Of a stretch of DNA of 64,000 nucleotides, positions 31,338-42,547 are shown piece by piece. Made by a program: the position numbers and the translations under genes. The stretch is from Pseudoips prasinana. Lineage: Eukaryota > Arthropoda > Insecta > Lepidoptera > Nolidae. Numbering within the stretch: position 1 is the stretch's first letter; each line of letters starts with the position of its first letter. The notes below the pieces were generated by a model. It saw nothing but the letters and a program-made list of their open reading frames with translations, did no database searches and had not been told where the DNA came from. Where the stretch lies: assembly GCA_951640165.1 (NCBI GenBank), contig OX621254.1, positions 25,456,001 to 25,520,000 of the forward strand, given 5' to 3'.

Positions 31338-31545
31338 TCTTTTTTTTTTTTAAGGTTTTTATTCACGTAGACTTTAAAAAAGCGCTTGTAAATAGTCAGA
31401 ACATGTTTGTAGTTATACAGTTATTATTTTTAGTTACTTATTACAGATATTTAGGTACACGGAATGTTTAAACATTTATACAATTTATTTTATAATGGTA
31501 GTGACATTTAGCTAGCTTGTATTAAGTTATTGTCAAGGAGATTAT
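31338..31545 (-). mobile_element. LINE 3' tail, family H
   Basis: On the minus strand it ends TTAAAGTCTACGTGAATAAA then AACC and an A-rich run, with AATAAA at the end. It shares ACAAACATGTTCTGACTATT and TAGCTAAATGTC with copies at 32857, 33847, 51240 (+) and 60455. It is a 3' UTR only. Confidence 0.65.
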
Positions 31546-31611
31546 GTTTAGTTGAAGTTTTTAATATTATGTATTGAAATTTAAATTTTACTACATATCT
31601 TCCATGACATA

Positions 31612-31749
31612 TCACACTAATATTATAAAGGCGAAAGGTTTTGAGTGTGATTTGAATTTTAATAAAATTTGGTATGAGACTGACACTCAGGTAACACATA
31701 GGCTATAATTTATAAAGTTTAACGCGAGTAAAACCGCGGGCACATCTAG
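31612..31749 (+). mobile_element. Short non-autonomous Helitron (family E)
   Basis: TCACACTAATATTATAAAGG start, GCGAGTAAAACCGCGGGC hairpin and CTAG-T end. Confidence 0.75.
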
Positions 31750-32805
31750 TGTAAATAGTAAATAGAAGTCGTGTCGTCTCTAATAAACAAAATATCTACT
31801 ATAAGTCATTATTAAGTTGAAATTAAGTTTATATATATTTTGACTCGGCAAAGATTATCATGACGATGAAATTATACCTAGAAATTAGAATAATTAGCTA
31901 CTTTATTATGACTAATTACGGGTTTGTAGGAATGAATATTGTTACTATCGCACGTTTTAGGAACACAAAAGCAAGTAATTTTCAATAATAACTGGATTAT
32001 GATGAATACTCGTTAGCCTGCCTTAACTTTTGGTGACAGTTTTGGTGAAAAGGAATTTCAATGTGTAATGTATTCGCGTAATAGTAAGGGGTTTTTTTGG
32101 TTAACTTTTAGTTTTTTCTTTGTTCATGGTTTTTGTTTCTTAATATTAAATACAATTAAGTTTGTTTAGTATAAGTTAAAATTATTTAAAATTGTAAAAC
32201 CACTTAAATTAAGCATCTACCTAATAGGTTGAACTTTTGTCGGTGATTCTGAGAGACCTGGTATCCATAACACAAGTTAAATCTTACTTTGGATACCAGA
32301 GTGTCAATTATATACTTACATACTTACTGTGTTGTATCCTATTATGTAAGCTAATAACATTACAATGTATTTTGGTCTGTAAGTGGTTCTGTACTACAAT
32401 ATTCTGGAAATAACTTGATTATTATTTTTATTATTTATGGAAATTTTACCTTAATTATCAGCCTGAATTCGTCCACAGCTGGACATAGCCGTTGTCAAAT
32501 TTTGTCTAAATCCTTTAGTCTTGCAATAAACATCTTTATACTAACTTTCAACTGAAAATCACTGCGTATAATAACTTTGTATATTCTTATACATACATAT
32601 AAAGTCCTGTGGGTCTCGAACCAGTATTTTCTGCCAATCCGGGTTCTGCATTAAGGTATGAACGATACACACACTCAAATCCAATTTAAGATTCTATTGC
32701 TAAAACCCTTTTGGATGATTTACGAGTTATCCATCGGCTTTGTTTTCTAGAAACATGGCCGACTGATATGTTTACAGTTGCATGTGAAAGATAATTTCAT
32801 AGTGT
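31750..32805. other. No recognisable feature
   Basis: About 1 kb of AT-rich sequence, no coding frame. It may be intron or intergenic. Confidence 0.45.
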
Positions 32806-32806
32806 A

Positions 32807-33090
32807 CAGACGCCAGCACATCAAGCTACCCCAATCTATCAAATTTCCCCAATAAATAAAAAAGGTTTTTATTCACGTAGACTTTAAAAAAGCGTTTGTA
32901 AATAGTTAGAACATGTTTGTAGTAATACAGTTATTATTTCTAGTTACTTATTACAGATATATAGGTACACGGAATATTAAAACATTTATACAATTTATCA
33001 ATAGAAAGTGAACCTTATGTTTATATGATAAAGTTGAAAATCGATGAAAGAAATTTGACAGATTGGGGTAGCTGGATGTGCTGGCGTCTG
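32807..33090. mobile_element. Family G MITE split by a LINE tail
   Basis: TIRs CAGACGCCAGCACATCAAGC at the left and the reverse of CAGACGCCAGCACATCCAGC at the right. Between TTCCCCAATA and ATCAATAGAAAG lies a family H LINE 3' end (about 32857-33003, minus strand). Confidence 0.75.
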
Positions 33091-33094
33091 TACA

Positions 33095-33845
33095 TTAAAC
33101 ACATTACAAACTATTAAATTTGAGTTCTATAGTATTATTCGCAATCCAAAGAGTAAATATAATCTTAAAAATGGGCAATCATTAAGTGAGTAGTAGGGGG
33201 TGCTGGTTCGAGACCCTTCGGACATAAAAATTATGTTTACTGAAAACGAATTCTTTAATATTTCGAAGATCTTGGAAACTGTCTACCGATTGAAACACAT
33301 TTCTGTATTAAGATAAGATATTTCTTTTGAAATGTTGCATGTGAAACAACGATTTAAGTAAATAAAGAAATATATTTAAATATGATCGACGCAACTTTGA
33401 GATTAAATCTGACGGGGTGTTGGTTATACTGCACGCACGCCCGAATCGACTAACACTTTTGGTTCTATATAAACCTCAGATAGGATACCCAGTTTAATAG
33501 TTCTACAACAATGATTAAACTATCCTGTTTTTTTAATAGGTAGCTAGAGAAAGCCGCAGTAGGTACCGCAACCGTAGGTAGCTAAGGTAGGTTCCTTGGC
33601 GGCGAGGATCACGTTGGCCCCTTAACGCGTGACAGGTGATCTAGAGTTATAGAATGTACAGCAAAGTTGACTGGACCCCTCAAGTAATATTTAACAATAC
33701 AATAATACCATTCAGTAAAAAGGTTAAAAACTTGGGGTATACTTTGATCGAACACTGTCATGGGGTCCACAAATAGAACAGACCAGTCGCACATTATTTG
33801 CCGCAGCAGGATCTTTTAAATAAATAAAAAATAATAAATAAAATA
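33095..33845. other. No recognisable feature
   Basis: AT-rich. The 61-residue minus frame at 33609-33794 has fair codon use but no motif I can name and no splice signals that I trust. Confidence 0.4.
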
Positions 33846-33846
33846 A

Positions 33847-34055
33847 AAAAGGTTTTTATTCACGTAGACTTTAAAAAAGCGCTTGTAAATAGTCAGAACA
33901 TGTTTGTAGTAATATAGTTGTATACATTAGATATTATTTCTAGTAACATAGATGTTTAGGTAGGTACATCTTGTATGAAAACATTTATAAAATTTATTTT
34001 ATTAAAGAAATGATATTTAGCTAGCTCGTATCAAGTTATTGTCAAGTCTTTAAGG
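33847..34055 (-). mobile_element. LINE 3' tail, family H
   Basis: Same end as 31338-31545, with a longer body (ATTATTTCTAGTAACATAGA, ATTTAGCTAGCTCGTATCAA). Confidence 0.65.
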
Positions 34056-34159
34056 AAGTTACGTAATTTTCTCCCAATTGCCACCTAAATTGCACTAGCT
34101 CAATCCCTCCTTCTTCCAATCCTTGACTATGCTGTCACCTCATTTAGAATTACGGCTTT

Positions 34160-34520
34160 TTACTTCAGCGGCCTTCTGAGCTGTGGGCCAAAGCCCATAA
34201 TGGTGCCCTTAGCTATTAGTCGCTTAAATTAAGCTGCTGGTTGAGAGACATCTGCGCTAAGCAACTGCTCATGGTCTTAAACTTTCATATTCTAGTACCA
34301 TATTTAAAATAATATCTTAGTAACTTGTTATTAACTTAGAGATTAAAAAACAAATATGTAATGATGAAAATATACAGACCGCACGGACGGACTAATTTCT
34401 ATTTTTTTTACAGTATTTGTTTATGCACTGCATTGTGAGCCTGACATGACTTGTCAGGCTCATACACTTGTACTTAGTACAAGTGTATGTTAATACCTAA
34501 GTGCTGATATTCGACGAAAT
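34160..34520 (-). repeat. Repeat family F with two tandem hairpins
   Basis: Minus-strand relative of 26411 and 37262. It contains AGACCGCACGGACGGACTAA and two perfect palindromes side by side: 34436-34462 (TGAGCCTGACA arms) and 34461-34489 (ATACACTTGTACT arms). Confidence 0.55.
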
Positions 34521-34585
34521 TTTCTGCTCTTACAGTGTGTTGTTTCGTTTGAATTCCAGTTTAAGACTTATTACTAGATACTCAC

Positions 34586-34759
34586 CATTCTTATGTCCGT
34601 AATAACCCGTTCCCGAAGATGATCCGCTGCCAGTTGACGAACCTTGTGGGGGGCGTTCCTCATCCACCTCCAGGGGAAGGGGAGTGGGCTCCATGATGTC
34701 ACTCACAATCACTTTTGCACACACATCACTTTTTTATAGCACTTTTATGAACACTGTAC
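34586..34759 (-). CDS. Probable host exon with start codon, gene unknown
   Basis: On the minus strand a strong acceptor (pyrimidine-rich TTTCTCTTCCTTCCAG) precedes the exon and a strong donor (AATG|GTGAGTATC) follows it. Inside, an in-frame TAA precedes the first ATG (34724), so the exon carries the end of a 5' UTR and the start of a protein: MCAKVIVSDIMEPTPLPLEV, or from the second Met MEPTPLPLEV, then DEERPP, a Ser/Gly-rich linker (GSSTGSGSSSGTG) and YYGHKN. 46 or 36 codons, ending in phase 1. The next exon should lie at lower coordinates or beyond the window. Codon use is less AT-rich than the surroundings. I do not recognise the protein; a low-complexity N-terminus like this is common in regulatory proteins, but that is not evidence of function. 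Confidence 0.55.
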
Positions 34760-34943
34760 CTGGAAGGAAGAGAAATCTTTGTTAGAAATATGTTTTTCCT
34801 AGAACTGCTGAACGGGATATTTTTTTATTCTTATTTATTCAATGGCAATTCACGTTCTCCGTGAGTTTCTTAGTGTCTTATCTAACATAGATAAAATACA
34901 CAAAGACAAAATATTTAATTCTTTTTATGTTTGTGAGGGATAA
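34760..34943 (-). other. Probable intron sequence upstream of the exon
   Basis: The polypyrimidine tract of the acceptor lies at 34760-34780. The rest is AT-rich with no feature. Confidence 0.4.
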
Positions 34944-35190
34944 ACGGTCACCGTAGCCTAGTTGGTAGTGCTCCTGCCTACGAAGCTGGTGGTCCTGGGT
35001 TCGAATCCCGGTAAGTGCAAATATTTGTGTGATGAACACGAATATTTGTTTCTGAGTCATGGATGTTTTCTATGTATTTAAGTATTTATCTATCTATATA
35101 TGTATATCGTCGCCTGGTACCCGTAGTACAAGCTTTGCTTAGTTTGGGGCTAGGATGATCCGTGTGACATTGTCCCTAGATATTATTAAA
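34944..35190 (+). mobile_element. tRNA-derived SINE, family A
   Basis: Head GGTCACCGTAGCCTAGTTGG and box B GGGTTCGAATCCCGG, complete body, A-rich end. Confidence 0.8.
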
Positions 35191-35276
35191 ATAAAAAAAC
35201 AAAACCACAAAAAGAACTAGTAACTTGGAAGGAATGTTTTGCGACCGCTATTATATCGACAATTAATTTGAATTTT

Positions 35277-35545
35277 GCTGTGTGGCTGACTGCATAAAAT
35301 TACGCCACCCCATTTTATCCCGTGAAGGGGGGGGGGGTTACAGTAGACCCAAGGGAATATCTCTCAGAGAACGGGTGGCAGCGTTTTTCTACATACTATG
35401 CCCAACAAGCATACTGCGATCGCCACACCGGTTGCCAAGCGTGCCAACGATTATGGAAAACCCCTAAATTATAAACACAAATCCAGTGTGGAAATCTTTT
35501 GGGGAGGCCTTTATCCAGCAGTGGACAGCATTAGGCTGTCATGAC
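35277..35545 (+). mobile_element. Non-autonomous RTE derivative
   Basis: 5' block like the RTE leader (GCTGTGTGGC, CATTTTATCCCGTGAAGG, GAGAACGGGTGGCAGCG, TTGCCAAGCGTGCC) joined to its 3' end (GGGGAGGCCTTTATCCAGCA, then TAGGCTGTCATGA). A run of 10 G is included. No coding region. Confidence 0.65.
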
Positions 35546-35560
35546 GAATTTCATTGAGTA

Positions 35561-35871
35561 CTAGCTGTGCCCCGCGGTTTTACCCGCGTTTAATTTAATA
35601 AATTATCACAGCTCCTCCCCCGTAGGTGATAGCGTGATAATATGTAGCCTATATGTTGACCAGACCTATTAGTAATATTCATGCAAAATTTGAAGCAAAT
35701 CCATGCGGTACTTTTTGAGTTTAGCCCGGACATATATACAGACAAACAGACAAAAATTCTAAACTATATTTTTGGCTTCGATATCGATTGTAGATCACGG
35801 CCCAAGTATCATTTAAAAAAAATATTCAATGTACAGTTTTGACTTTCCTACGATTTTATTATATGTATAGA
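35561..35871 (-). mobile_element. Non-autonomous Helitron (family D)
   Basis: CTAG end at 35561 with the hairpin GCCCCGCGGTTTTACCCGCG (plus strand), TC end at 35870-35871. It lies 20 bp from the GC-rich fold-back element. Confidence 0.75.
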
Positions 35872-35890
35872 ATAGAATATAGATGTGTTA

Positions 35891-36245
35891 GGCGTCCCCC
35901 ACATTTGGCGTGCGCGATCCTCGGGCGTGCGAGCTGCACGGACGCAGCGCGCGCGCTACACGCGCGCTGCGCGAGCGTCGAGTGTTGCCGCCGTGTGACG
36001 TGCACGCAGCGTGCGCGCAACGCGCGCGCGGCGCGCTCGCGTGTCGCTCGAGTCGCGTTCTTGACCTTGACTTGTCTGAAGGGGGTTAAACGCCAAGGCG
36101 AGCGCCGCGCGCGCGTTGCGCGCACGCTGCGTGCACGTCACACGGCGGCAACACTCGACGCTAGCGCAGCGCGCGTGTAGCGCGCGCGCTGCGTCCGTGC
36201 AGCTCGCACGCCCGAGGATCGCGCACGCCAAATGTGGGGGACGCC
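35891..36245. mobile_element. GC-rich fold-back element, copy 1
   Basis: 355 bp with inverted arms of about 150 bp that begin GGCGTCCCCCACATTTGGCG and are built of CpG-rich blocks (GCGCGCGCGCTACACGCGCG, GCGTGCGCGCAACGCGCGCG). The short spacer contains TTGACCTTGACTTGTC. TTA flanks both ends (35888-35890, 36246-36248), so a 3-bp target duplication is likely, as in PIF/Harbinger elements. The open frames on both strands are by-products of its repeats. Confidence 0.7.
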
Positions 36246-36476
36246 TTAATCCAGGGTGTCAGTTAACTCCACACCAAATTTTATTGAAATTGATTCAGCC
36301 GTTTAACACGTGAAGAAGTAACAAACACACTCTCAAACTTTCGCCTTTATAATATTTTATATTTAGTATAAGTCATTTTAATTTCAGTATCACTTTATTA
36401 AATTTGAGTTTCATAGCATTATTATTTAATTACTTACCTACTTACATTAAAATTATTATAATAAATTTAGTAATAA
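36246..36476 (-). repeat. Helitron family E 5' part and flank, copy 1
   Basis: Contains the reverse of the family E start (CCTTTATAATATT, ACTTTCG, GTGAAGAAGTAACAAAC) and then unique sequence to AATTTAGTAAT. The same 230 bp flank the central fold-back element on both sides (40648-40877 inverted, 41231-41460 direct). Confidence 0.75.
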
Positions 36477-36751
36477 TAGCTGTGCCCCGCGGTTTTACCT
36501 ATATGTTGACTATACTGCCTATATGTTGACCCGACCTCTTAGTAATATTTATGCAAAATTTGAAGCAAATCCATGCAGTACTTTTTGAGTTTAGCCCGGA
36601 CATACATACAGACAAACAGACACACAGACAAAAATTCTAAAAACTATATTCCTGGCTCCGATATCGAGTGTAGATCACGCCCCAAGTATGCTTTTTAAAA
36701 AATATTCAATGTACAGTTTTGACTTTCCTACGATTTTATTATATGTATAGA
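36477..36751 (-). mobile_element. Hybrid or deleted Helitron (family D) at the left palindrome border
   Basis: The 3' part (GCTGTGCCCCGCGGTTTTAC) matches the central copy, then a TATATGTTGAC-containing junction leads into sequence matching the Helitron at 45307-45627. About 80 bases of the body are missing. Palindrome identity starts at this junction (about 36519). Confidence 0.65.
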
Positions 36752-36889
36752 TTATGTGAATTGTCTAAAATATGACGATAGGTGTCAAGGAAGTAGGAAA
36801 AAATCTACCATATGCGAGCTATTCTGGCGACGTGTAATTCCAAAACCGCTAGCGCTTTCGCATTTATAATATTAGTAAGTACCTACACA

Positions 36890-37001
36890 TCCTACTAATA
36901 TTATAAATGCGAAAGTTTATGATGTATGGTATAGATGTATGTTTGTTACACTTTTATGCGAAAACTACTTTAACGCGGGTGAAACAGCGGGGCATGGCTT
37001 G
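36890..37001 (+). mobile_element. Short Helitron (family E-like)
   Basis: TCCTACTAATATTATAAATG start, GCGGGTGAAACAGCGGGGC hairpin, worn CTTG end. A second 5' end (36852-36878) lies head to head with it. The mirror copy is at 45057-45168. Confidence 0.65.
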
Positions 37002-37004
37002 TCT

Positions 37005-37110
37005 ATAATATGTATGTTTTTAGAAATATATAAGAATGTTTATCAGATGTACTATGGCAACCAGACAGATTTGGGATCAGAAGGAAGTGTGTTTGTTAAC
37101 CCAAAATATT
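37005..37110 (+). mobile_element. SINE B tail fragment
   Basis: TGTTTATCAGATGTACTATG and GGGATCAGAAGGAAGTGTG match the family B tail. Mirror at 44948-45053. The 66-residue frames here in both arms are not supported as coding. Confidence 0.5.
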
Positions 37111-37261
37111 TATTTACTTCTTACAACTTGTGTTGTTGATAGTTGGAGCTTGATTTAAATGATAGAATGAAAGTAATGGGACTCACTAGTGCCAATATTG
37201 GCATGGACTACAGCCAAAACGATCAATCAGAAAATAAAATTGAAAATTGTACCTAGTACTA

Positions 37262-37560
37262 ATGAAATGAATAAATGAAATTAATCAGCGCTTGGGCATT
37301 AACATACGCTTGTACTTGTCAAGCTCATATTGCGGTACATAAATATAGTCCGATACAATATTAAAGTTACTAGATTGTTGAATTAGTGCGTCCGTATGCT
37401 CTGTTTTATTACATAAAATGTAGGGAATTCTTACGCTAGTATTTTTAATATGGTATTACATTATGAACTGAAGATACTGAACAATTGGCTGTGATTCATG
37501 CAGAGGACTCTCAAACAGCTTAGTTTTACTTAAGCAACACATACATGGGGTTCGAGCCAA
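37262..37560 (+). repeat. Repeat family F
   Basis: ATGAAATTAATCAGCGCTTG, CTTGTACTTGTCAAGCTCAT and GCGTCCGTATGCTCTGTT. Mirror at 44498-44796. Confidence 0.55.
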
Positions 37561-37739
37561 CTTTGACTTTTTAAATTGTATTTTAAATAAAAATTATGCA
37601 GTCGACAATAGTAATAATAAAAAATATCTTCGGAAAACAAAGACATTGCCAATTAAACCCAAACTATTTATAAAGATTAGAGTACAATGGTAACCAGACA
37701 ACTGATAAACATACTTCTATATCTGTAAATACATATGTA

Positions 37740-38434
37740 TAGACGCCAGCACATCAATCCCGGTTAATATCTCAAATCAAGTCGCCTTCAAACGTACGTA
37801 AATTCAGGGGGGAGGGATGGAGGGGGGAGGGGGCTACCCTCCTGTACCATCCCCAACCCGCGGAACCCCATGGTTATGGAGATATCCATGGTTAATTTTT
37901 TTCTAGCGCCAAAATGGTCACCGTTCTAACCTAACCTAACCCAAATTATTACATAAAAGTGCAGTTTGGCAAAAATATTATGATACATATTATTTACAAT
38001 TCAGTCTTGGGTATTTTTGGGATAATTATATAAAAACAAAATATAACTTCTAAGCACGAAAGCAATGTTTTAACACTGTTTTACAACGCTGTAGGTATCG
38101 AAATCGGTACGAAATGTTCAAAATTGCGTTCTGTTTTATGCATTTGTATGGAGTCTTACGATTTTGAAAAATTAATTTAAAACAATTGGCGCGTCTCCGG
38201 CAGAAATAAATGCGTTTTATCACTTAGTAGGAACCCCCTTAACCCCCCCATATACACACTTAACTCAAACTCAGGCGACTCGATATGAGATCCAACCCTC
38301 AATCTCCCTCAATCTCTCAAACCCCAATTGAAAGTGAACCATTAGGTCACCATTAGGCTTTTGTGATAAAGTTGAAAATCTATAAAATAAATTTGACAGA
38401 TTGCGGTAGGTAGCTGGATATGCTGGCGACTGTA
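37740..38434. mobile_element. Family G MITE containing a second element
   Basis: Outer ends AGACGCCAGCACATCAATC and GGATATGCTGGCGACTGTAC are family G. Between about 37762 and 38310 lies an insertion whose ends (ATCTCAAATCAAGTCGCCT and, inverted, ATCTCATATCGAGTCGCCT) look like TIRs. It holds a G-rich run (about 37806-37842) and a short CCTAACCTAACC. Mirror at 43624-44318. Confidence 0.6.
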
Positions 38435-38737
38435 CATATTACAGGAAAATTCCACTCAGACACAGAAAAAATAATCGTGCTTTTCTATCTTGTCGAAGAA
38501 TATACACGAATCTTATATATTTTACTTTGTTCTTATTATTGTTAAATCCATCAATAGAAACTTGACTTGCGATCCAAAAAAATACATACAGCGAATTTAT
38601 AGCCAATCCAATATGTTCAAGTCAAGGTGCCGCTGAAGTAATAAGACGGAATCTGACAAAGACGGTGTGATCCCTGATATGGACTACAGGCAAAGGTTCA
38701 CAGATCAGGGTTAAGGGGTCAATATACTACGATATTC

Positions 38738-39000
38738 CTTGTTGGTTTAGTGGTAGCGAGTTCGACCGCAGTTAATGAGGACCTGGGTTTAATTACCGTA
38801 CCGGGCCAAAAAGTGATTTTCGATTTTATCTCTTAGGAAAATTTCTCAGTATCAGCCCGAATTCTGAGAATTGACGGTATTACACTCGCACGCCTTAGAG
38901 AGCACGTAAAGCCGTCGGTCATGCACCTGACCTCTTTTTTGTCGTGTCGCTAGCCTCCTAAAGGTGTGCGGTAGCACACTATTGCCTTACTCTCCAGATC
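38738..39000 (+). mobile_element. SINE family C, diverged
   Basis: TTGTTGGTTTAGTGGTAGCG head, TACCGGGCCAAAAAGTGATT, GTATCAGCCCGAATTCTGAG and AGAGCACGTAAAGCCGTCGG. Mirror at 43058-43320. Confidence 0.65.
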
Positions 39001-39184
39001 CGATTGGATGGGCTAGCCGACGCTCAAAAAGAAGTCAGATATAGGACTGACGGTTTCACGTGCTCTTTGAGGCACGGGGCTGTTACTGAAAATGTTTGTT
39101 AACAGAATATATACGACCCTCGACCTAAGTCGAAGATGCTCTAAGCTACGCTAAGACTTAGATGGAAGTTAGCGGGCACATAGC

Positions 39185-39390
39185 GAGGCTATAGGACGAG
39201 AGGTGAACTACCAGGGTTACAAAGTGGAAGGGTCCATACGGCAAGCGTCTCAAAGGCAGACCACACACAAGATGGGGCAGACGAGATAACAAAAATAGCA
39301 GGCCCCTGCTGGCCGCAACTAGCTCAAGATAGAGACCACTGGAATACTTAACAGGAGGCCTTCACCTTCGTCTAAGGAAAGGTTATTGCA
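39185..39390 (+). pseudogene. RTE-like LINE C-terminal relic
   Basis: Degenerate coding sequence with GGGCACATAGCGAGGCTATA, AAAGGCAGACCACACACAAG and CAGGAGGCCTTCACC matches the HIAR...GRP..RW...EAF end of RTE proteins, with several stops. Mirror at 42668-42873. Confidence 0.55.
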
Positions 39391-39510
39391 TAAGATTTTT
39401 TGTTAGTTTTTTAGTAACCGAATTTACCTAAGTCTATTTATTATATACTTCATACTTTCTTAATTCTGTAACATACTTGCAAGAAATATAAGGCATTTTT
39501 ATTTATTATT

Positions 39511-39854
39511 ACCTGTGCTCCGCGTTTTTACCCACGTTGTTTAAAAAAGGTTGAGTTGATAATTTATAAAGTTTTTTACAAATAATCACAGCTCCACCCC
39601 CGTAGGTGATAAAGTGAACATGGTACATACCATATATGTTAAGCCGACCTCTTAGTAATATTCATGCAAAATTTGACGTAAATCCATGCAATACTTTTTG
39701 AGTTTCGCCCGGACATACATACAGACAAACAGACAAAATTCTAAAAACTATATTTTTGACTTTGGTATCGCTTGTAGATCACGCCCCAAGTATCTTTAAA
39801 AAAAATATTCAATGTACAGTTTTGACTTTCCAACTATATTATTATATGTATAGA
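39511..39854 (-). mobile_element. Helitron (family D)
   Basis: Worn 3' end (CTGTGCTCCGCGTTTTTACC on the plus strand), intact 5' TC end at 39853-39854. Mirror at 42204-42547. Confidence 0.7.
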
Positions 39855-40357
39855 TAGATATATACGACCCTGGATATGCACCCAAGGCCTCTCAGTATCC
39901 GTGGTTTTAACCCTGCCGGGTGAACCAATGCGGCAACTGCTTTACGTAAATATTTATTAGCTTTGCTATAATATTTTTAAGCTCGCAATGGATTACGACC
40001 CTATCCCGTCCCTTCTGGTTACCAGTTAATTTGATAAATTAATAAAAAAATATTTGCGTCTTAAAATGTTTTCCTTGAGACCTCTTCATTTTGTAAAACG
40101 GTATCTTAATCCGTCACAGAGGTTAAATTGTTTATTTTGCTCTTGAAAAAGCCTTTTTAGAATTAGCACGAAACTGATCCGTATCATAAAAGTCGGTATT
40201 GTACATTATCTTGATTGCTAAAATGTTAAATTTCCTAGTCTATGTATTATAAGGTCTATTTTGAACTATTTCATTTGACTGTTTGTTTATATTTTGTACA
40301 AACTAATAATAGTGGAAGTTGTTTAAGGAACTTCATTTTCAATACAAGATGATAACT
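39855..40357. other. No recognisable feature (mirrored at 41700-42203)
   Basis: Unique-looking AT-rich sequence, no coding frame. Confidence 0.5.
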
Positions 40358-40518
<161 letters not shown>

Positions 40519-40532
40519 TTCAATAAAGTCTA

Positions 40533-40647
40533 TTACTAAGAGGTCGGGTCAATATATAGGCTACATATTATCACGCTATCACCTACGGGGAAGGAGCTTT
40601 GATAATTTATAAAATTTAACGCGGGTAAAACCGCGGGGCACAGCTAT
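40533..40647 (+). mobile_element. Helitron (family D) 3' end
   Basis: TATTACTAAGAGGTCGGGTC to the hairpin CGCGGGTAAAACCGCGGGGC and CAGCTATT. Only the last 115 bp. Mirror at 41461-41575. Confidence 0.7.
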
Positions 40648-40762
40648 TATTACTAAATTTATTATAATAATTTTAATGTAAGTAGGTAAGTAATTAAATA
40701 ATAATGCTATGAAACTCAAATTTAATAAAGTGATACTGAAATTAAAATGACTTATACTAAAT

Positions 40763-40877
40763 ATAAAATATTATAAAGGCGAAAGTTTGAGAGTGTGTTT
40801 GTTACTTCTTCACGTCTTAAACGGCTGAATCAATTTCAATAAAATTTGGTGTGGAGTTAACTGACACCCTGGATTAA
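40763..40877 (+). mobile_element. Helitron (family E) 5' part, cut by the fold-back element
   Basis: ATATTATAAAGGCGAAAGTT to ACTGACACCCTGGATTAA; the fold-back element follows directly. Mirror at 41231-41345. Confidence 0.7.
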
Positions 40878-41230
40878 GGCGTCCCCCACATTTGGCGTGC
40901 GCGATCCTCGGGCGTGCGAGCTGCACGGACGCAGCGCGCGCGCTACACGCGCGCTGCGCTAGCGTCGAGTGTTGCCGCCGTGTGACGTGCACGCAGCGTG
41001 CGCGCAACGCGCGCGCGGCGCTCGCCTTGGCGTTTAACCCCCTTCAGACAAGTCAAGGTCAAGAACGCGACTCGAGCGTCGCGAGCGCGCCGCGCGCGCG
41101 TTGCGCGCACGCTGCGTGCACGTCACACGGCGGCAACACTCGACGCTCGCGCAGCGCGCGTGTAGCGCGCGCGCTGCGTCCGTGCAGCTCGCACGCCCGA
41201 GGATCGCGCACGCCAAATGTGGGGGACGCC
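40878..41230. mobile_element. GC-rich fold-back element, central copy
   Basis: 353 bp, the same element as 35891-36245 but in opposite orientation (its left arm carries GCGCTAGCG, as the right arm of copy 1 does). It forms the exact apex of the palindrome. Confidence 0.8.
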
Positions 41231-41589
41231 TTAATCCAGGGTGTCAGTTAACTCCACACCAAATTTTATTGAAATTGATTCAGCCGTTTAAGACGTGAAG
41301 AAGTAACAAACACACTCTCAAACTTTCGCCTTTATAATATTTTATATTTAGTATAAGTCATTTTAATTTCAGTATCACTTTATTAAATTTGAGTTTCATA
41401 GCATTATTATTTAATTACTTACCTACTTACATTAAAATTATTATAATAAATTTAGTAATAATAGCTGTGCCCCGCGGTTTTACCCGCGTTAAATTTTATA
41501 AATTATCAAAGCTCCTTCCCCGTAGGTGATAGCGTGATAATATGTAGCCTATATATTGACCCGACCTCTTAGTAATAGACTTTATTGAA

Positions 41590-41593
<4 letters not shown>

Positions 41594-41637
<44 letters not shown>

Positions 41638-41666
41638 ATGTATATATATATATATATATATCTATC

Positions 41667-41699
<33 letters not shown>
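41594..41699. repeat. (TA)n microsatellite, right
   Basis: Mirror of 40358-40514, about 106 bp, with TATCTCTATG and TCTATCTA interruptions. Confidence 0.9.
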
Positions 41700-41700
<1 letters not shown>

Positions 41701-42203
41701 AGTTATCATCTTGTATTGAAAATGAAGTTCCTTAAACAACTTCCACTATTATTAGTTTGTACAAAATATAAACAAACAGTCAAATGAAATAGTTCAAAAT
41801 AGACCTTATAATACATAGACTAGGAAATTTAACATTTTAGCAATCAAGATAATGTACAATACCGACTTTTATGATACGGATCAGTTTCGTGCTAATTCTA
41901 AAAAGGCTTTTTCAAGAGCAAAATAAACAATTTAACCTCTGTGACGGATTAAGATACCGTTTTACAAAATGAAGAGGTCTCAAGGAAAACATTTTAAGAC
42001 GCAAATATTTTTTTATTAATTTATCAAATTAACTGGTAACCAGAAGGGACGGGATAGGGTCGTAATCCATTGCGAGCTTAAAAATATTATAGCAAAGCTA
42101 ATAAATATTTACGTAAAGCAGTTGCCGCATTGGTTCACCCGGCAGGGTTAAAACCACGGATACTGAGAGGCCTTGGGTGCATATCCAGGGTCGTATATAT
42201 CTA

Positions 42204-42547
42204 TCTATACATATAATAATATAGTTGGAAAGTCAAAACTGTACATTGAATATTTTTTTTAAAGATACTTGGGGCGTGATCTACAAGCGATACCAAAGTC
42301 AAAAATATAGTTTTTAGAATTTTGTCTGTTTGTCTGTATGTATGTCCGGGCGAAACTCAAAAAGTATTGCATGGATTTACGTCAAATTTTGCATGAATAT
42401 TACTAAGAGGTCGGCTTAACATATATGGTATGTACCATGTTCACTTTATCACCTACGGGGGTGGAGCTGTGATTATTTGTAAAAAACTTTATAAATTATC
42501 AACTAAACCTTTTTTAAACAACGTGGGTAAAAACGCGGAGCACAGGT
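42204..42547 (+). mobile_element. Helitron (family D), mirror copy
   Basis: Inverted duplicate of 39511-39854, with one substitution in the TTTAGTTGAT block. Confidence 0.7.

Noticed and set aside
33609..33794. 61-residue minus frame as an exon
   Set aside because: Plausible composition but no family motif and no clear splice signals; left unannotated as a gene.
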